A program made the translations under genes and the position numbers. From Thermoleophilia bacterium (GTDB taxonomy: Bacteria; Actinomycetota; Thermoleophilia; Gaiellales; Gaiellaceae), in the NCBI GenBank assembly GCA_025929895.1, contig JAICPI010000024.1, positions 1-35,254 of the forward strand: a stretch of DNA of 35,254 nt, given 5' to 3'. The notes under the pieces were generated by a model. It was not told the origin of the DNA, did not search any database, and saw nothing but the letters and a program-made list of their open reading frames with translations. Position 1 is the first letter of the stretch; every line of letters begins with the position of its first letter. Below, in pieces: positions 16,237-24,506 of this stretch.

Positions 16237-16802
16237 AGGTCTCCACCGATCTCGACCGCCGCTTCCGCGAGCGCGCGGCGGCCGACGGCTCGCTCGATCT
16301 CGCGTTCGACCTCGTCGACTCGCCGATCGGCACGCTGCTCGTCGCGGCGACGGGGGTCGGGCTCTGCCGGATCGAGTTCGATCCCGAGCCCGAGCGCGAC
16401 CTCGAGCCGCTCGCCCGCGCGTTCGGCGCGAAGGTGCTGCGCGCGCCCAAGGCGCTCGACGAGCCCAAGCGCGAGCTCGACGAGTACTTCGAGGGCAAGC
16501 GCGAGCGGTTCGAGCTGCCGGTGGACGTGCGCTTCGAAGCGTTCCGCCTCCGGGTGATGGACGCGCTGGCCCAGGTGCCGTACGGCAGCGTGACGACGTA
16601 CGGGGCGCTGGCCGCCCGCGCCGGCAGGCCGGCGGCCGCGCGTGCCGTCGGGACGTTCATGAACCGGAACCCGATCCCGATCGTGCTCCCGTGCCACCGC
16701 GTCGTCGGTGCGAACGGCAGCCTCGTCGGCTACGGCGGCGGCCTCGAGCGGAAGGAGCGGCTCCTGCAGCTGGAGGGCGCATCGCTTACCCTTCCCGGGT
16801 GA
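16233..16802 (+). CDS. ogt: Methylated-DNA--protein-cysteine methyltransferase (O6-alkylguanine repair)
   Basis: Suicide repair protein, 189 aa, that moves O6-alkyl groups from guanine to its own cysteine. The active-site motif PCHRVV lies in the sequence IPIVLPCHRVVGANGSLVGYGGG; the helix-turn-helix segment is VPYGSVTTYGALAARAG with the arginine finger region RAVGTFMNRNP. The N-terminal extension (STDLDRRFRERAAADGSLDLAFDLVDSPIG) resembles actinobacterial versions found beside sigma factors. The start is GTG at 16233, overlapping the sigma gene stop, with a strong AAGGAG site. It may equally be named ogt or MGMT. Confidence 0.93.
   Translation: MKVSTDLDRRFRERAAADGSLDLAFDLVDSPIGTLLVAATGVGLCRIEFDPEPERDLEPLARAFGAKVLRAPKALDEPKRELDEYFEGKRERFELPVDVRFEAFRLRVMDALAQVPYGSVTTYGALAARAGRPAAARAVGTFMNRNPIPIVLPCHRVVGANGSLVGYGGGLERKERLLQLEGASLTLPG
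16787..16792 (+). promoter_or_regulatory. -10-like TACCCT before the zinc-ribbon gene
   Basis: TACCCT ends 6 bases before the GTG at 16799, inside the 3' end of the alkyltransferase gene. The placement would give a leaderless transcript independent of the upstream operon. Confidence 0.35.
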
Positions 16803-17125
16803 GCTGCGTCCACTGTGGCAGGGACGTCCAGCCGGCGTTCCGGTATTGCCCGTGGTGCGGCGCGACGCAGCGCCGCAAGCTCGTCGAGTTCTTCCTCGGC
16901 CACGAGGGCCGCGCGCTCCGCGTCTCGCGCTACTTCCGGACGGTCGACCAGGAGCCGCAGGTGCGCGTGAGCGTCTGGAACGAGCACGGCGAGGCGCTGG
17001 CGGCGGTCTCGCTCGACGAGCCCGAGGCCGCGCGGCTCGCGGGGTTCCTGCGCCCGGCGCGCGCGCATCGCTCGGCGGTCACCCGCCTACGGGAAGCAGT
17101 CGGTACCCGACGCCCCACACGTTGA
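16799..17125 (+). CDS. Small zinc-ribbon protein of unknown function
   Basis: 108 aa. The N-terminus carries a zinc ribbon of two CxxC knuckles (CVHCGRDVQPAFRYCPWCG, residues 3-21). A second part with beta-strand character follows (ALRVSRYFRTVDQEPQVRVSVWNEHGEALAAVSLDEPEAARLAGFL). I do not recognise the C-terminal domain. The start is GTG at 16799, GTGA-overlapping the alkyltransferase stop, so it belongs to the sigma/repair cassette. Its 3' end overlaps the convergent response regulator gene by 47 bases. Confidence 0.75.
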   Translation: MSCVHCGRDVQPAFRYCPWCGATQRRKLVEFFLGHEGRALRVSRYFRTVDQEPQVRVSVWNEHGEALAAVSLDEPEAARLAGFLRPARAHRSAVTRLREAVGTRRPTR

Positions 17126-17780
17126 GCACGTAGGGCCCTCCGCCGGCCTCCGCGAGCTTGCGTCGCAGGCGCGAGGCGTGGCAGTCGAGCGTGCGCGTGC
17201 GCGCGGCCGAGCGGAAGCCCCACACGTCGCGGAGCAGCTCGTCCTTCTCGAAAACGCGCTCGGGATCGGTCGCGAGCCTGGCGAGCAGCTCGTACTCCTT
17301 GCCCGACAGGTCGACCGGTCGACCGGACACGGACACGCGCCGCGTCGCCTTGTCGACGACGATCGGGCCCGCCTCGAGCACGTCGCGCTCCGGAAGCGCG
17401 CGGCGGAGCACAGCGCGGATGCGCGCCAGCAGCTCGTCGTAGACGACCGGCTTGAGCAGGTAGTCGTCGCACCCGCGCGCGAAGGCCCGCACCCGGTCGC
17501 TCGCGTCGGCGTCGGGATTCCCGAGCACGATCAGCGGAACGTCTCGATTCCAGGAGCGGCCGGGCTCGCCCTCGCGCAGGCGCCGGCAGAGCTCGAGGCC
17601 GCTGGCATCAGGGAGAGGGGTGCCGACGAGGACGAGGTCCGGCCGCGCGCGCTCGACGAGCTCGAGCGCCTCGCCGCACGCGCGTGCGCCCACGACCTCG
17701 AACCCGTCCGCAACGAGGTGACGCTCGAGGAACCCGCGCACCGACGGTTCGGACTCGGCGAGCAGGAGAGCCGCAGGCAT
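17079..17780 (-). CDS. OmpR-type response regulator with degenerate receiver domain
   Basis: 233 aa: receiver domain (1-120) and winged-helix DNA-binding domain (about 135-230, with GKEYELLARL, ELLRDVWGF, TLDCHASRLRRKL). The receiver lacks key residues. The phosphoacceptor position is Gly53 (LVLVGTPLPDASG where the family has D), the acidic pair reads AESE rather than DD/ED, and the switch Thr/Ser position is Gly87 (VLGNPD). Lys110 in DDYLLKP is kept. It is therefore probably controlled without Asp phosphorylation. No histidine kinase is adjacent. The start is ATG at 17780 with TAGCTT 7 bases upstream. It is divergent from the kelch gene. Confidence 0.9.
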   Translation of the reverse strand: MPAALLLAESEPSVRGFLERHLVADGFEVVGARACGEALELVERARPDLVLVGTPLPDASGLELCRRLREGEPGRSWNRDVPLIVLGNPDADASDRVRAFARGCDDYLLKPVVYDELLARIRAVLRRALPERDVLEAGPIVVDKATRRVSVSGRPVDLSGKEYELLARLATDPERVFEKDELLRDVWGFRSAARTRTLDCHASRLRRKLAEAGGGPYVLNVWGVGYRLLPVGG

Positions 17781-17787
17781 GGCGGCG

Positions 17788-17793
17788 AAGCTA
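17788..17793 (-). promoter_or_regulatory. -10-like TAGCTT of the pseudo-receiver regulator
   Basis: TAGCTT on the minus strand, 7 bases before the ATG at 17780, fits a leaderless promoter. It lies in the 37-base gap shared with the kelch gene. Confidence 0.4.
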
Positions 17794-17817
17794 GCATCGA
17801 GGTTCGAGGCGGTCGAG

Positions 17818-18774
17818 ATGTCCTTTCGCGCAACTCTGCGTCGAGCTTTCGACAGCCGTCCACTGCGAACGGCGCTCTTCGCGGCGCTGCTCGTTCCGGC
17901 GGTCGCGTCGTCGGGGACCGTGCGCTGGCAGAGCGGCGAGGCGCTCCCGGTCCCGCGCACCGAGGTCGCCGCGGCGCGGCACGGCAACGAGCTCGTCGTC
18001 GTCGGCGGGTACCTCCCCTGGGGCGACAGCTCCGACCAGGCCGACGCGTACTCGCCGGCGACGCGACGCTGGCGCCGCCTGCCCACGCTCCCCGTCGCCG
18101 TGAACCACGCGATGGCGGCGACGTGGCGCGGCCATGCGATCGTCGTCGGCGGCTACGTGGGCCGGGGCGAGCCGAGCAGCCACGCGTTCGTGCTCGGAGC
18201 GAACGGCTGGCGCGAGCTCCGGCGCATGCCTGCGGGGCGCGCCGCGGCCGGTGCGGCCGTGATCCGTGACACGCTCTACGTCGTCGCCGGTGTCGGCCCG
18301 CGCGGTCTCGCGCGCACCGGCTACGCGCTGAACCTGCGCACGAACCGCTGGCGCGCGATCCCGGGGCCTACTCCGCGCGAGCACCTCGCGGTCGCGGCGA
18401 CCGGCGGCCGCCTCTACGCACTCGCCGGACGAACGGCGGGCATCGACACGAACCTCCGTGTCTTCGAGTCGTGGCGACCCGGCGCGCGCCGCTGGACGAC
18501 GCTCGCACGCGTTCCCGCCTCGCGCGGCGGCACCGGTGCCGCCGCCGTCGGCCGGACGATCGTCTCGGTCGGCGGCGAGGAGCCGCGCGGCACGATCGCG
18601 AGCGTCTACGCGTACGACACGCGGACGCGCCGCTGGCGGCGGCTTCCTGACCTCCCCACGCCTCGCCACGGCCTCGGCGTCGTCGCGGGCGGACGAACGG
18701 TCTACGCGATCGCGGGCGGCCCCGTGCCCGGCCTGACGACGAGCGGCGCGGTCGAGTTCCTTACGCTCCCGTGA
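17818..18774 (+). CDS. Exported kelch-repeat beta-propeller protein
   Basis: 318 aa. A basic start and hydrophobic stretch (about 16-33, TALFAALLVPAVASSG) look like a signal peptide. About six kelch repeats follow, each with a VVGG/VVAG-type strand and a later W (for example ELVVVGGYLPWGDS, AIVVGGYVGRGE, TIVSVGGEEPRGT). No catalytic galactose-oxidase pattern is evident, so it is probably a binding propeller. I chose ATG 17818 because it has GAGG 8 bases upstream and directly precedes the signal; an ATG at 17779 would overlap the divergent regulator's start codon. The end overlaps the hydrolase gene by GTGA. Confidence 0.85.
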   Translation: MSFRATLRRAFDSRPLRTALFAALLVPAVASSGTVRWQSGEALPVPRTEVAAARHGNELVVVGGYLPWGDSSDQADAYSPATRRWRRLPTLPVAVNHAMAATWRGHAIVVGGYVGRGEPSSHAFVLGANGWRELRRMPAGRAAAGAAVIRDTLYVVAGVGPRGLARTGYALNLRTNRWRAIPGPTPREHLAVAATGGRLYALAGRTAGIDTNLRVFESWRPGARRWTTLARVPASRGGTGAAAVGRTIVSVGGEEPRGTIASVYAYDTRTRRWRRLPDLPTPRHGLGVVAGGRTVYAIAGGPVPGLTTSGAVEFLTLP

Positions 18775-19688
18775 TCGTCGAGGCCGCGAGCCTTCGTTTC
18801 CACGCGCTCGCTCAGGGACCGGAGGACGGTCCACTCGTGCTCCTGCTGCACGGCTTCCCGGAGCTCTCGCGCTCGTGGCGGCACCAGCTCCCCGCACTCG
18901 CCGCGGCCGGGTACCGCGCGGTCGCGCCGGATCTCCGCGGCTACGGCGGCACCGACGCGCTGGGCCCGTACGACGTCCGCACGCTCGCGCGCGACGTCGA
19001 CGCGCTCATCGGCGCACTCGGGCGCGAGCGCGCGACCGTCGTCGGCCACGACTGGGGCGGCGTGATCGCGTGGGCCGCCGCGCACCTCCACCCGGATCGC
19101 GTCGAGCGGCTCGCGATCATGAACGCGCCGCATCCGGTGCTGATGAAGAAGGAGCTGACCGCGAGCGGCGACCAGCGCCACCGCTCGCGCTACATCCTCC
19201 AGTTCCAGGTCCCGTTCCTGCCCGAGCGCCGGCTGTCACGCGATCGCGGCGCCGCGATCGCCCGCGCGCTCCGCGGCGGCTCGTACGTCCGCGACGCGTG
19301 GCCCGACGAGGAGCTGGAGCACTACCGGCGTGCGTTCGACGAGCCGCGCAAGCTGCGCGGCCCGCTCGCGTACTACCGCACCGCGTTTCGCAACGCGCTG
19401 CTCCGCCGCGGCCCGCGCCTCCCGGGCCGGATCGAGGTGCCGACGCTCGTGCTCTGGGGCATGCGCGACCGCTTCCTCGCGCCCTCGTTCGCGGACCCGC
19501 AGGCGCTCGAGCGCTTCGTGCGCGACCTGACGGTCGTCCCGATCGACGACGCGGGCCACTTCGTCCAGAACGAGGCGCCGGAACGCGTGAGCGACGAGCT
19601 CGTGCGCTGGCTACAGGCGTCCGGAGCGCAGCACGCCCCAGAACAGCCAGACGCCGAGCACTGCCGAGAGCACGAAGCCGAGCACTGA
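18771..19688 (+). CDS. Alpha/beta hydrolase, epoxide hydrolase-like
   Basis: 305 aa. The oxyanion segment HGFPE is at 27-31, DLRGYGGTD follows, and the nucleophile elbow GHDWGG has Asp94 where esterases carry Ser. That Asp is typical of soluble epoxide hydrolases and haloalkane dehalogenases. The acid residue is likely in WGMRDRFL and the catalytic His in DDAGHFVQNE. HGFPE and a Tyr-containing cap (AYYRTAFRN) favour epoxide hydrolase over dehalogenase. The start is GTG at 18771, coupled to the kelch gene. The last 78 bases overlap the convergent ubiB-like gene. Confidence 0.87.
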   Translation: MIVEAASLRFHALAQGPEDGPLVLLLHGFPELSRSWRHQLPALAAAGYRAVAPDLRGYGGTDALGPYDVRTLARDVDALIGALGRERATVVGHDWGGVIAWAAAHLHPDRVERLAIMNAPHPVLMKKELTASGDQRHRSRYILQFQVPFLPERRLSRDRGAAIARALRGGSYVRDAWPDEELEHYRRAFDEPRKLRGPLAYYRTAFRNALLRRGPRLPGRIEVPTLVLWGMRDRFLAPSFADPQALERFVRDLTVVPIDDAGHFVQNEAPERVSDELVRWLQASGAQHAPEQPDAEHCREHEAEH

Positions 19689-21266
19689 GACGATGTGCAG
19701 GCCGAGGAACTCCGGCCCCGTCTCGGCGAAGATCCCGATCAGGCTCGAGCCGATCAGCCCGCCGCTGACCACGAGCGCCATCACGAGCCGGTTGAAGACG
19801 ATGTCGATCCTGTGCATGAACTCGTCCAGCCCCTTGTGGACGAAGCCGATCTCGATCTGCCCGTCGCGGATCTCCTCGAGGATGTCGTGCACCTGGTACG
19901 GGAAGTCGAGCGCCATCTGGCCGAGCTGGATCGACTCGCGTCTGGCTCGCCCTGCGACACGGGAGGGCGTGAAGCGCTCGAGCAGCATCGCGCGCGCGTA
20001 CGGCTTCGCGACCTCGAACACGTTGAAGTCCGGGTAGAGCTCGACGCCGACGGACCCGAGCGTCGCGACCGCGCGGTCGAGCAGGAGGTACCTCGACGGC
20101 AGGCGCAGGTTCATCGAGTAGATCAGGTCGAACGCGTCGCGGATCACCTCGAGCGGGTCGATCTCGGCGAGGCTCGCGCCGTAGTAGCGGTAGTAGAGGT
20201 CGTTCAGCCGCGCGCGGAACGCATCCTCCCGGTCGGCCGGGTAGCGGACGCCGAGGTCGGCGAGCCGGCGCGGGAGGAGGTCGACGCGCTCCTGCGCCGC
20301 GTCGATGAAGAGCCGCGTCAGCTTCGTCATGTCCTCGTCGGTGAGGCGGCCCACGGCGCCGAAGTCGACGAGCCCGATCCCGTCGTCCAGCACGAGCACG
20401 TTGGCCGGATGCGGGTCGCCGTGGAAGAACCCGTGCCTGAAGATCATCGCCATCCACGCGTCGGTCATCTGATACGCGACCTCGCGGCGGCGCTCGAGCG
20501 GCCAGTCCGCGGGCAGGTCCGCGACCTGCATCCCGTCCAGGAACTCGAGCGTGAGCACGCGCTCGCGCGAGTAGCTCCAGTAGACCTTCGGCACGTGCAC
20601 GCGCTCGTCGTGCCGGAAGTTGCGGCGGAACGCCTCCGCGTTCCGTCCCTCGCGGGTGTAGTCGAGCTCGCTCCGGATCTGCTGCGCGAACTCGTCGACG
20701 AGCTCGCGCGCGTCGATGAAGTCGAGCGCGCGGACGCGCTCGCGGATCACGCGGGCCGCCTGGTAGAGGAGCGCGAGGTCGGCCTCGATCTGCCGCGGTG
20801 CATCGGGCCGCTGCACCTTGACCGCGACGCGGTCGCCGTTCGGGAGCACGGCCCGATGGACCTGGCCGATCGACGCCGCCGCGATCGGCTGCTCCTCGAA
20901 CTCGACGAACAGCTTGTCGAGCGAGAGCTCGAGCTCCTGCTCGATCACGCGCTCGACGGCGGCGAACGGCACCGGGCGCACGTCGTCCTGAAGGCCGCGG
21001 AGCTCCGCGATGATGTCCGGCGGCACCACGTCGGGACGCGTCGACAGGAGCTGGCCGAACTTGACGAACGTCGGCCCGAGCTCGTCGAGCAGCTCGCGCA
21101 GCCGGACGCCGCGCTGCGAGCGCTCCTCGACGTCCGCGGGGCGCTCCCCCCACGGGAGCAGGTCGGTCAGCCGGTGGCGCTCGAAGAAGTAGCCGAAGCC
21201 ATGGCGGACCGCGACCTGCGCGATCTCAGAGAGCCGACCGAGGTTCCGTGTCGCCGGCTGTGCCAT
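19611..21266 (-). CDS. UbiB/ABC1/AarF-family atypical protein kinase-like protein
   Basis: 551 aa. Family marks: KFGQLLSTRPD (the KxGQ motif), the alanine-rich AAASIGQVH in place of a glycine-rich loop, VAVKVQRP with the ATP lysine, HGFFHGDPHPANVLV and LVDFGAVG (DFG-like). Two C-terminal membrane helices (about 490-545) resemble UbiB. In known systems these proteins support quinone biosynthesis or lipid handling at the membrane. I use ATG 21266; a TTG three codons upstream is possible. It follows a small coiled-coil gene with a 41-base overlap. Confidence 0.92.
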   Translation of the reverse strand: MAQPATRNLGRLSEIAQVAVRHGFGYFFERHRLTDLLPWGERPADVEERSQRGVRLRELLDELGPTFVKFGQLLSTRPDVVPPDIIAELRGLQDDVRPVPFAAVERVIEQELELSLDKLFVEFEEQPIAAASIGQVHRAVLPNGDRVAVKVQRPDAPRQIEADLALLYQAARVIRERVRALDFIDARELVDEFAQQIRSELDYTREGRNAEAFRRNFRHDERVHVPKVYWSYSRERVLTLEFLDGMQVADLPADWPLERRREVAYQMTDAWMAMIFRHGFFHGDPHPANVLVLDDGIGLVDFGAVGRLTDEDMTKLTRLFIDAAQERVDLLPRRLADLGVRYPADREDAFRARLNDLYYRYYGASLAEIDPLEVIRDAFDLIYSMNLRLPSRYLLLDRAVATLGSVGVELYPDFNVFEVAKPYARAMLLERFTPSRVAGRARRESIQLGQMALDFPYQVHDILEEIRDGQIEIGFVHKGLDEFMHRIDIVFNRLVMALVVSGGLIGSSLIGIFAETGPEFLGLHIVSVLGFVLSAVLGVWLFWGVLRSGRL

Positions 21267-21498
21267 CGCCCGCAAGTGTGACAGGCGCGGGTGCGCGCTC
21301 CAGCAAGCGGAGCCGGTGCTCGAGCTGAGCGACGCGGAGCTCCAGCTGCTCGTACTCGCCCTGGGTCACGAACCCCAGCTCTCGCAGCACCGCGCCGACG
21401 TTCTCGGACGCGCGCTCGCCGACGCGCCCGCTCTCGTCGCGCGCCCACGCGAGCAGCGCCTCGGCGACGTTCCGCGCCGCGCTAACGGGCTCGGCCAT
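21226..21498 (-). CDS. Small UbiK/BMFP-like coiled-coil protein
   Basis: 90 aa. Residues 1-40 predict an amphipathic helix. Then ELGFVTQGEYEQLELRVAQLEHRLRLLE is a coiled coil, and its LGFVTxxEYxxLxxRVxxLExxL pattern resembles the BMFP/UbiK (YqiC) family and phasin-like proteins. E. coli UbiK is an accessory factor of the Ubi complex, and this gene directly precedes a UbiB homologue, which fits. Homology is by pattern only. The start is ATG at 21498, 17 bases inside the end of secDF. Confidence 0.65.
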   Translation of the reverse strand: MAEPVSAARNVAEALLAWARDESGRVGERASENVGAVLRELGFVTQGEYEQLELRVAQLEHRLRLLERAPAPVTLAGDGTAGDTEPRSAL

Positions 21499-24226
21499 GC
21501 GGCCGCGCCTTTCGTCGCTGACGCCGGCGGTCGCGCTTGCTCGCGGCGGCCCCGTCGCCTCCACCCGCACCGTCGCCGGTGGGCGCGAGCAGCGGGATCT
21601 CGCCGACGGGCTCGGCGGCGGCGAGCGCCTCGGCGTCCTCGAGCAGCTCCTCCGGGTGGTCCTCCGCGACCGTGGGCTTGCGTCGCCGGTACTCCGGATG
21701 GCGCTCCATCAGCACGGCGAGGAACGGCGCGGCGATGAAGATCGTCGAGAAGGCGCTGATGCCGATGCCGACGAGGATCGCGAACGCGAAGTCCTTCAGG
21801 GTCTCGCCCCCGAAGACGAACAGGACCGCGACCGGGAGCAGCGTGATGAACGTCGTGGCCAGCGAACGTGGGATCGTCTCCCACAGCGAGACGTTCGTGA
21901 TCTCCTTGATCGTCGCGCGTTTCATGATCCCGAGGTTCTCTCGAACGCGGTCGAAGATGATGATCGTGTCGTAGATCGAGTACCCGATGATGGTCAGGAA
22001 CGCGGCGACCGTCGCGGCGCTCACCTCGCGGTCCGAGATCGAGTAGACGCCGAGCGCGATCAGGCCGTCGTTCGCGATCGCGCGCAGGATCGGGACCGCG
22101 AACCGCCACTGGAAGCGAATCGTGATGTAGAGCGTGATCAGGATGAACGAGATCACCATCGCCCAGATCGCGCTGCGCAGGATCTGGTCGCTGAAGCTCG
22201 CCGAGACCGTGCGTGCGCCCTCGACCTGAGCGTCGAAGTTCTGCTCGAGGTCGCTCGTCAGGCCGCGGACGTCCGCGTCCGTCAGGGTCTCTGCTCGAAT
22301 CTGGAACTCGCGGTAGCCCTCGCCGGTCTGCGCGCCGACGCCCTGGATCTGCGCGCTTTCGTGGCCGATGCGCGCCGCTTCCGCGCGGACGTCCTCGATC
22401 GCGACGGCCTGCGGCGTCGTGAAGCCGATCTCGGTGCCGCCCTCGAAGTCGATGCCGAGGTTCAGCCCCTGGAAGACGAGCGACCCGATCGAGAGCGCGA
22501 TCAGCACGGACGCGATCGAGAACCAGATCCGCCGCCGCCCGACGATGTCGACCCGCTGCCACGGCGGGATCGGCCGCGGTTTCGCGCCCATGAAGGCGGG
22601 GCTGTCGAACCACTTGAAGCCGGCGAGCAGCCCGAGCATCGCCCGCGTCGCGAAGACCGCGGTCACGATCGAGATCGCCGTTCCAATCAGGAGCATGAGC
22701 GCGAAGCCCTTCACGCCTGCGGTCGCGAGCGAGAAGAGCACGAGCGCGGTGATCGCGGTGACGACGTTCGCGTCGATGATCGTCTTGAAGCCTTTGCCGT
22801 AGCCGGACGAGATCGCGGCGCGGACCGACTTGCCCGCGCGCGACTCCTCCTTGATGCGCTCGAAGACGACGACGTTCGCGTCGGCTGCGACGCCGATCGT
22901 GAGGATCATCCCGGCGAAGCCCGGCAGCGTCAGCGTCACGTCGAAGAGGAGCAGGACCGCGTAGAGGAAGGCCGCGTAGATCCCGAGCCCGATGACGGCG
23001 ACGAGGCCGAGGAAGCGGTAGAAGACGAGCAGGAAGATCGCGACCGCGATCAGGCCGGCGACCGCGGCCTGCCAGGCCTGGCGGAGCGAGTCCTCGCCGA
23101 GCGTCGCCGAGATCTCGGTTTCCTGGAGCGTCACGAACTCCACGGGCAGGGCGCCGGTCTGGAGCACGATCGCGAGGTCGCGCGCCTCGTCGAGACCGGC
23201 CATGCCGGTGATCTGCGCGCCGTTCGATCCCTGGATCCCGTTCGGGTTCTCGTTGAAGTCGATCGACGGCCACGACCGGATCTCGTCGTCGAGGACGATC
23301 GCGAAGTGCTGGAACTGCTCCTGGCCGCCGAAGCTCAGGCGCTTCCCGCGGAGCGCGAGCTCGCGGGTGATGTCGCCGAACTTGTCCGCGCCGTCGTCCG
23401 TGAACTGCATCAGCACGATCGGCTCGCCCGTGTTCGGGTCGAAGTCCTGACGCGTGCCCTGGAGCCGGAGGTCGGTGCCCGTCATCTCGGGGACGGGCGC
23501 CTCCTCGTTCCACGGCTGGTACTCGAAGAGGTAGTAGTAGGTGACGCCCGGAACCGGAGCCGACGCGCCCGGCGGGCAGACGACGGCGGTGTCGATCGAG
23601 CAGGTGAGGACGATGCGGTTCCTCGGGACGCCCAGCACCCGCGCGTTCTCGGCGCCCAGCTCCTGGTAGCGGTCGCTGTTCTCCGCAGCGGCCTTGGTCG
23701 GAAACGGCCCGGCGACGACACGTCTCGATTCGCGGTCGAAGACGCGCCACTGCTTGCCGCCGCCCTCGAGGATCGACGACTGGATCGGCGCGAGCAGGTC
23801 GAAGCGGTTGTCGATCGGGACCGGGACGTTGCGCGAGATCGAGGGCGGCACGAGGTCGCCCTCGAGGTCGTAGAACTGGAGCTCGGCGGTCTTGCCGATC
23901 AGGTCGCGGGCGCGCTCGATGTCGGTCACGCCCGCGAGCTGGACCGAGATCTGGTCGTCACCCTGCCGGCGCACCTCGGGCTCGGCGACGCCGAGGCGGT
24001 CGATGCGGTCGCGGATGATCGTCTCCGAACGGCGGAGGTCGCTCTCTCGGAGCGGGCGGCCCGCGGGCGGGCGTGCCTCGAGGACGACCTCGAGCCCGCC
24101 CTGGAGGTCGAGGCCGAGGATCGGGGCCTTGTAGAGCGGGGACTGCGGCAGCGCGATTCCCGCGACCCCGATCAGCCCGACGAGGATGAGCGCGAGCAGG
24201 AAGAGGTGCTGCCGGCGGTTCGACAA
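21482..24226 (-). CDS. secDF: Fused protein-export translocon subunit SecDF
   Basis: 914 aa membrane protein that uses the proton gradient to pull proteins through SecYEG. The SecD part has an N-terminal helix (8-26), GLDLQGG, a large P1 ectodomain, and five helices including GVAADANVVVFERIKEE. A cytoplasmic linker near residue 540 leads into the SecF part (LGIDFEGGTEI, IGYSIYDTIIIFDRVREN). There is no stop between the two, so this is a genuine fusion, as in some Firmicutes and Actinobacteria. The start is TTG at 24226 with GGAG 5 bases upstream, 12 bases after yajC. A charged C-terminal tail of about 80 residues ends the protein. Confidence 0.96.
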   Translation of the reverse strand: MSNRRQHLFLLALILVGLIGVAGIALPQSPLYKAPILGLDLQGGLEVVLEARPPAGRPLRESDLRRSETIIRDRIDRLGVAEPEVRRQGDDQISVQLAGVTDIERARDLIGKTAELQFYDLEGDLVPPSISRNVPVPIDNRFDLLAPIQSSILEGGGKQWRVFDRESRRVVAGPFPTKAAAENSDRYQELGAENARVLGVPRNRIVLTCSIDTAVVCPPGASAPVPGVTYYYLFEYQPWNEEAPVPEMTGTDLRLQGTRQDFDPNTGEPIVLMQFTDDGADKFGDITRELALRGKRLSFGGQEQFQHFAIVLDDEIRSWPSIDFNENPNGIQGSNGAQITGMAGLDEARDLAIVLQTGALPVEFVTLQETEISATLGEDSLRQAWQAAVAGLIAVAIFLLVFYRFLGLVAVIGLGIYAAFLYAVLLLFDVTLTLPGFAGMILTIGVAADANVVVFERIKEESRAGKSVRAAISSGYGKGFKTIIDANVVTAITALVLFSLATAGVKGFALMLLIGTAISIVTAVFATRAMLGLLAGFKWFDSPAFMGAKPRPIPPWQRVDIVGRRRIWFSIASVLIALSIGSLVFQGLNLGIDFEGGTEIGFTTPQAVAIEDVRAEAARIGHESAQIQGVGAQTGEGYREFQIRAETLTDADVRGLTSDLEQNFDAQVEGARTVSASFSDQILRSAIWAMVISFILITLYITIRFQWRFAVPILRAIANDGLIALGVYSISDREVSAATVAAFLTIIGYSIYDTIIIFDRVRENLGIMKRATIKEITNVSLWETIPRSLATTFITLLPVAVLFVFGGETLKDFAFAILVGIGISAFSTIFIAAPFLAVLMERHPEYRRRKPTVAEDHPEELLEDAEALAAAEPVGEIPLLAPTGDGAGGGDGAAASKRDRRRQRRKARPHGRAR

Positions 24227-24238
24227 AGCGGCTCCAGG

Positions 24239-24499
24239 TTACCCGGGATTTTCGGGATCGAGCCGGGCCGCGATCGCCCGTTTGTCCAGCCGGACGACCG
24301 TTCCGGGGGCCAGCTCGAGGCGAACGTCGTCGCCCTCGATCCGCTCGATCCGGCCGTAGAAGCCCGCGGACGTGAGCACCTCCTGCCCGGGCTCGAGCTG
24401 CGCGACGAGCTCCGCCTGCGCGCGGCCGCGGCGCCGCTGCGGCCGGACGATCAGGACCCAGAACAGCACCGCGAGCGCGGCGAGCGGGAGGAATTCCAT
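24239..24499 (-). CDS. yajC: Sec accessory protein YajC
   Basis: 86 aa: N-terminal membrane helix (FLPLAALAVLFWVLIVRPQ), the family RPQRRR motif, then a small beta-domain (GQEVLTSAGFYGRIERIEGDDVRLEL). YajC associates with SecDF. The start is ATG at 24499, 7 bases after the tgt stop; the tgt-yajC-secDF order is widespread in bacteria. Confidence 0.95.
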   Translation of the reverse strand: MEFLPLAALAVLFWVLIVRPQRRRGRAQAELVAQLEPGQEVLTSAGFYGRIERIEGDDVRLELAPGTVVRLDKRAIAARLDPENPG

Positions 24500-24506
24500 G
24501 GGTCTC

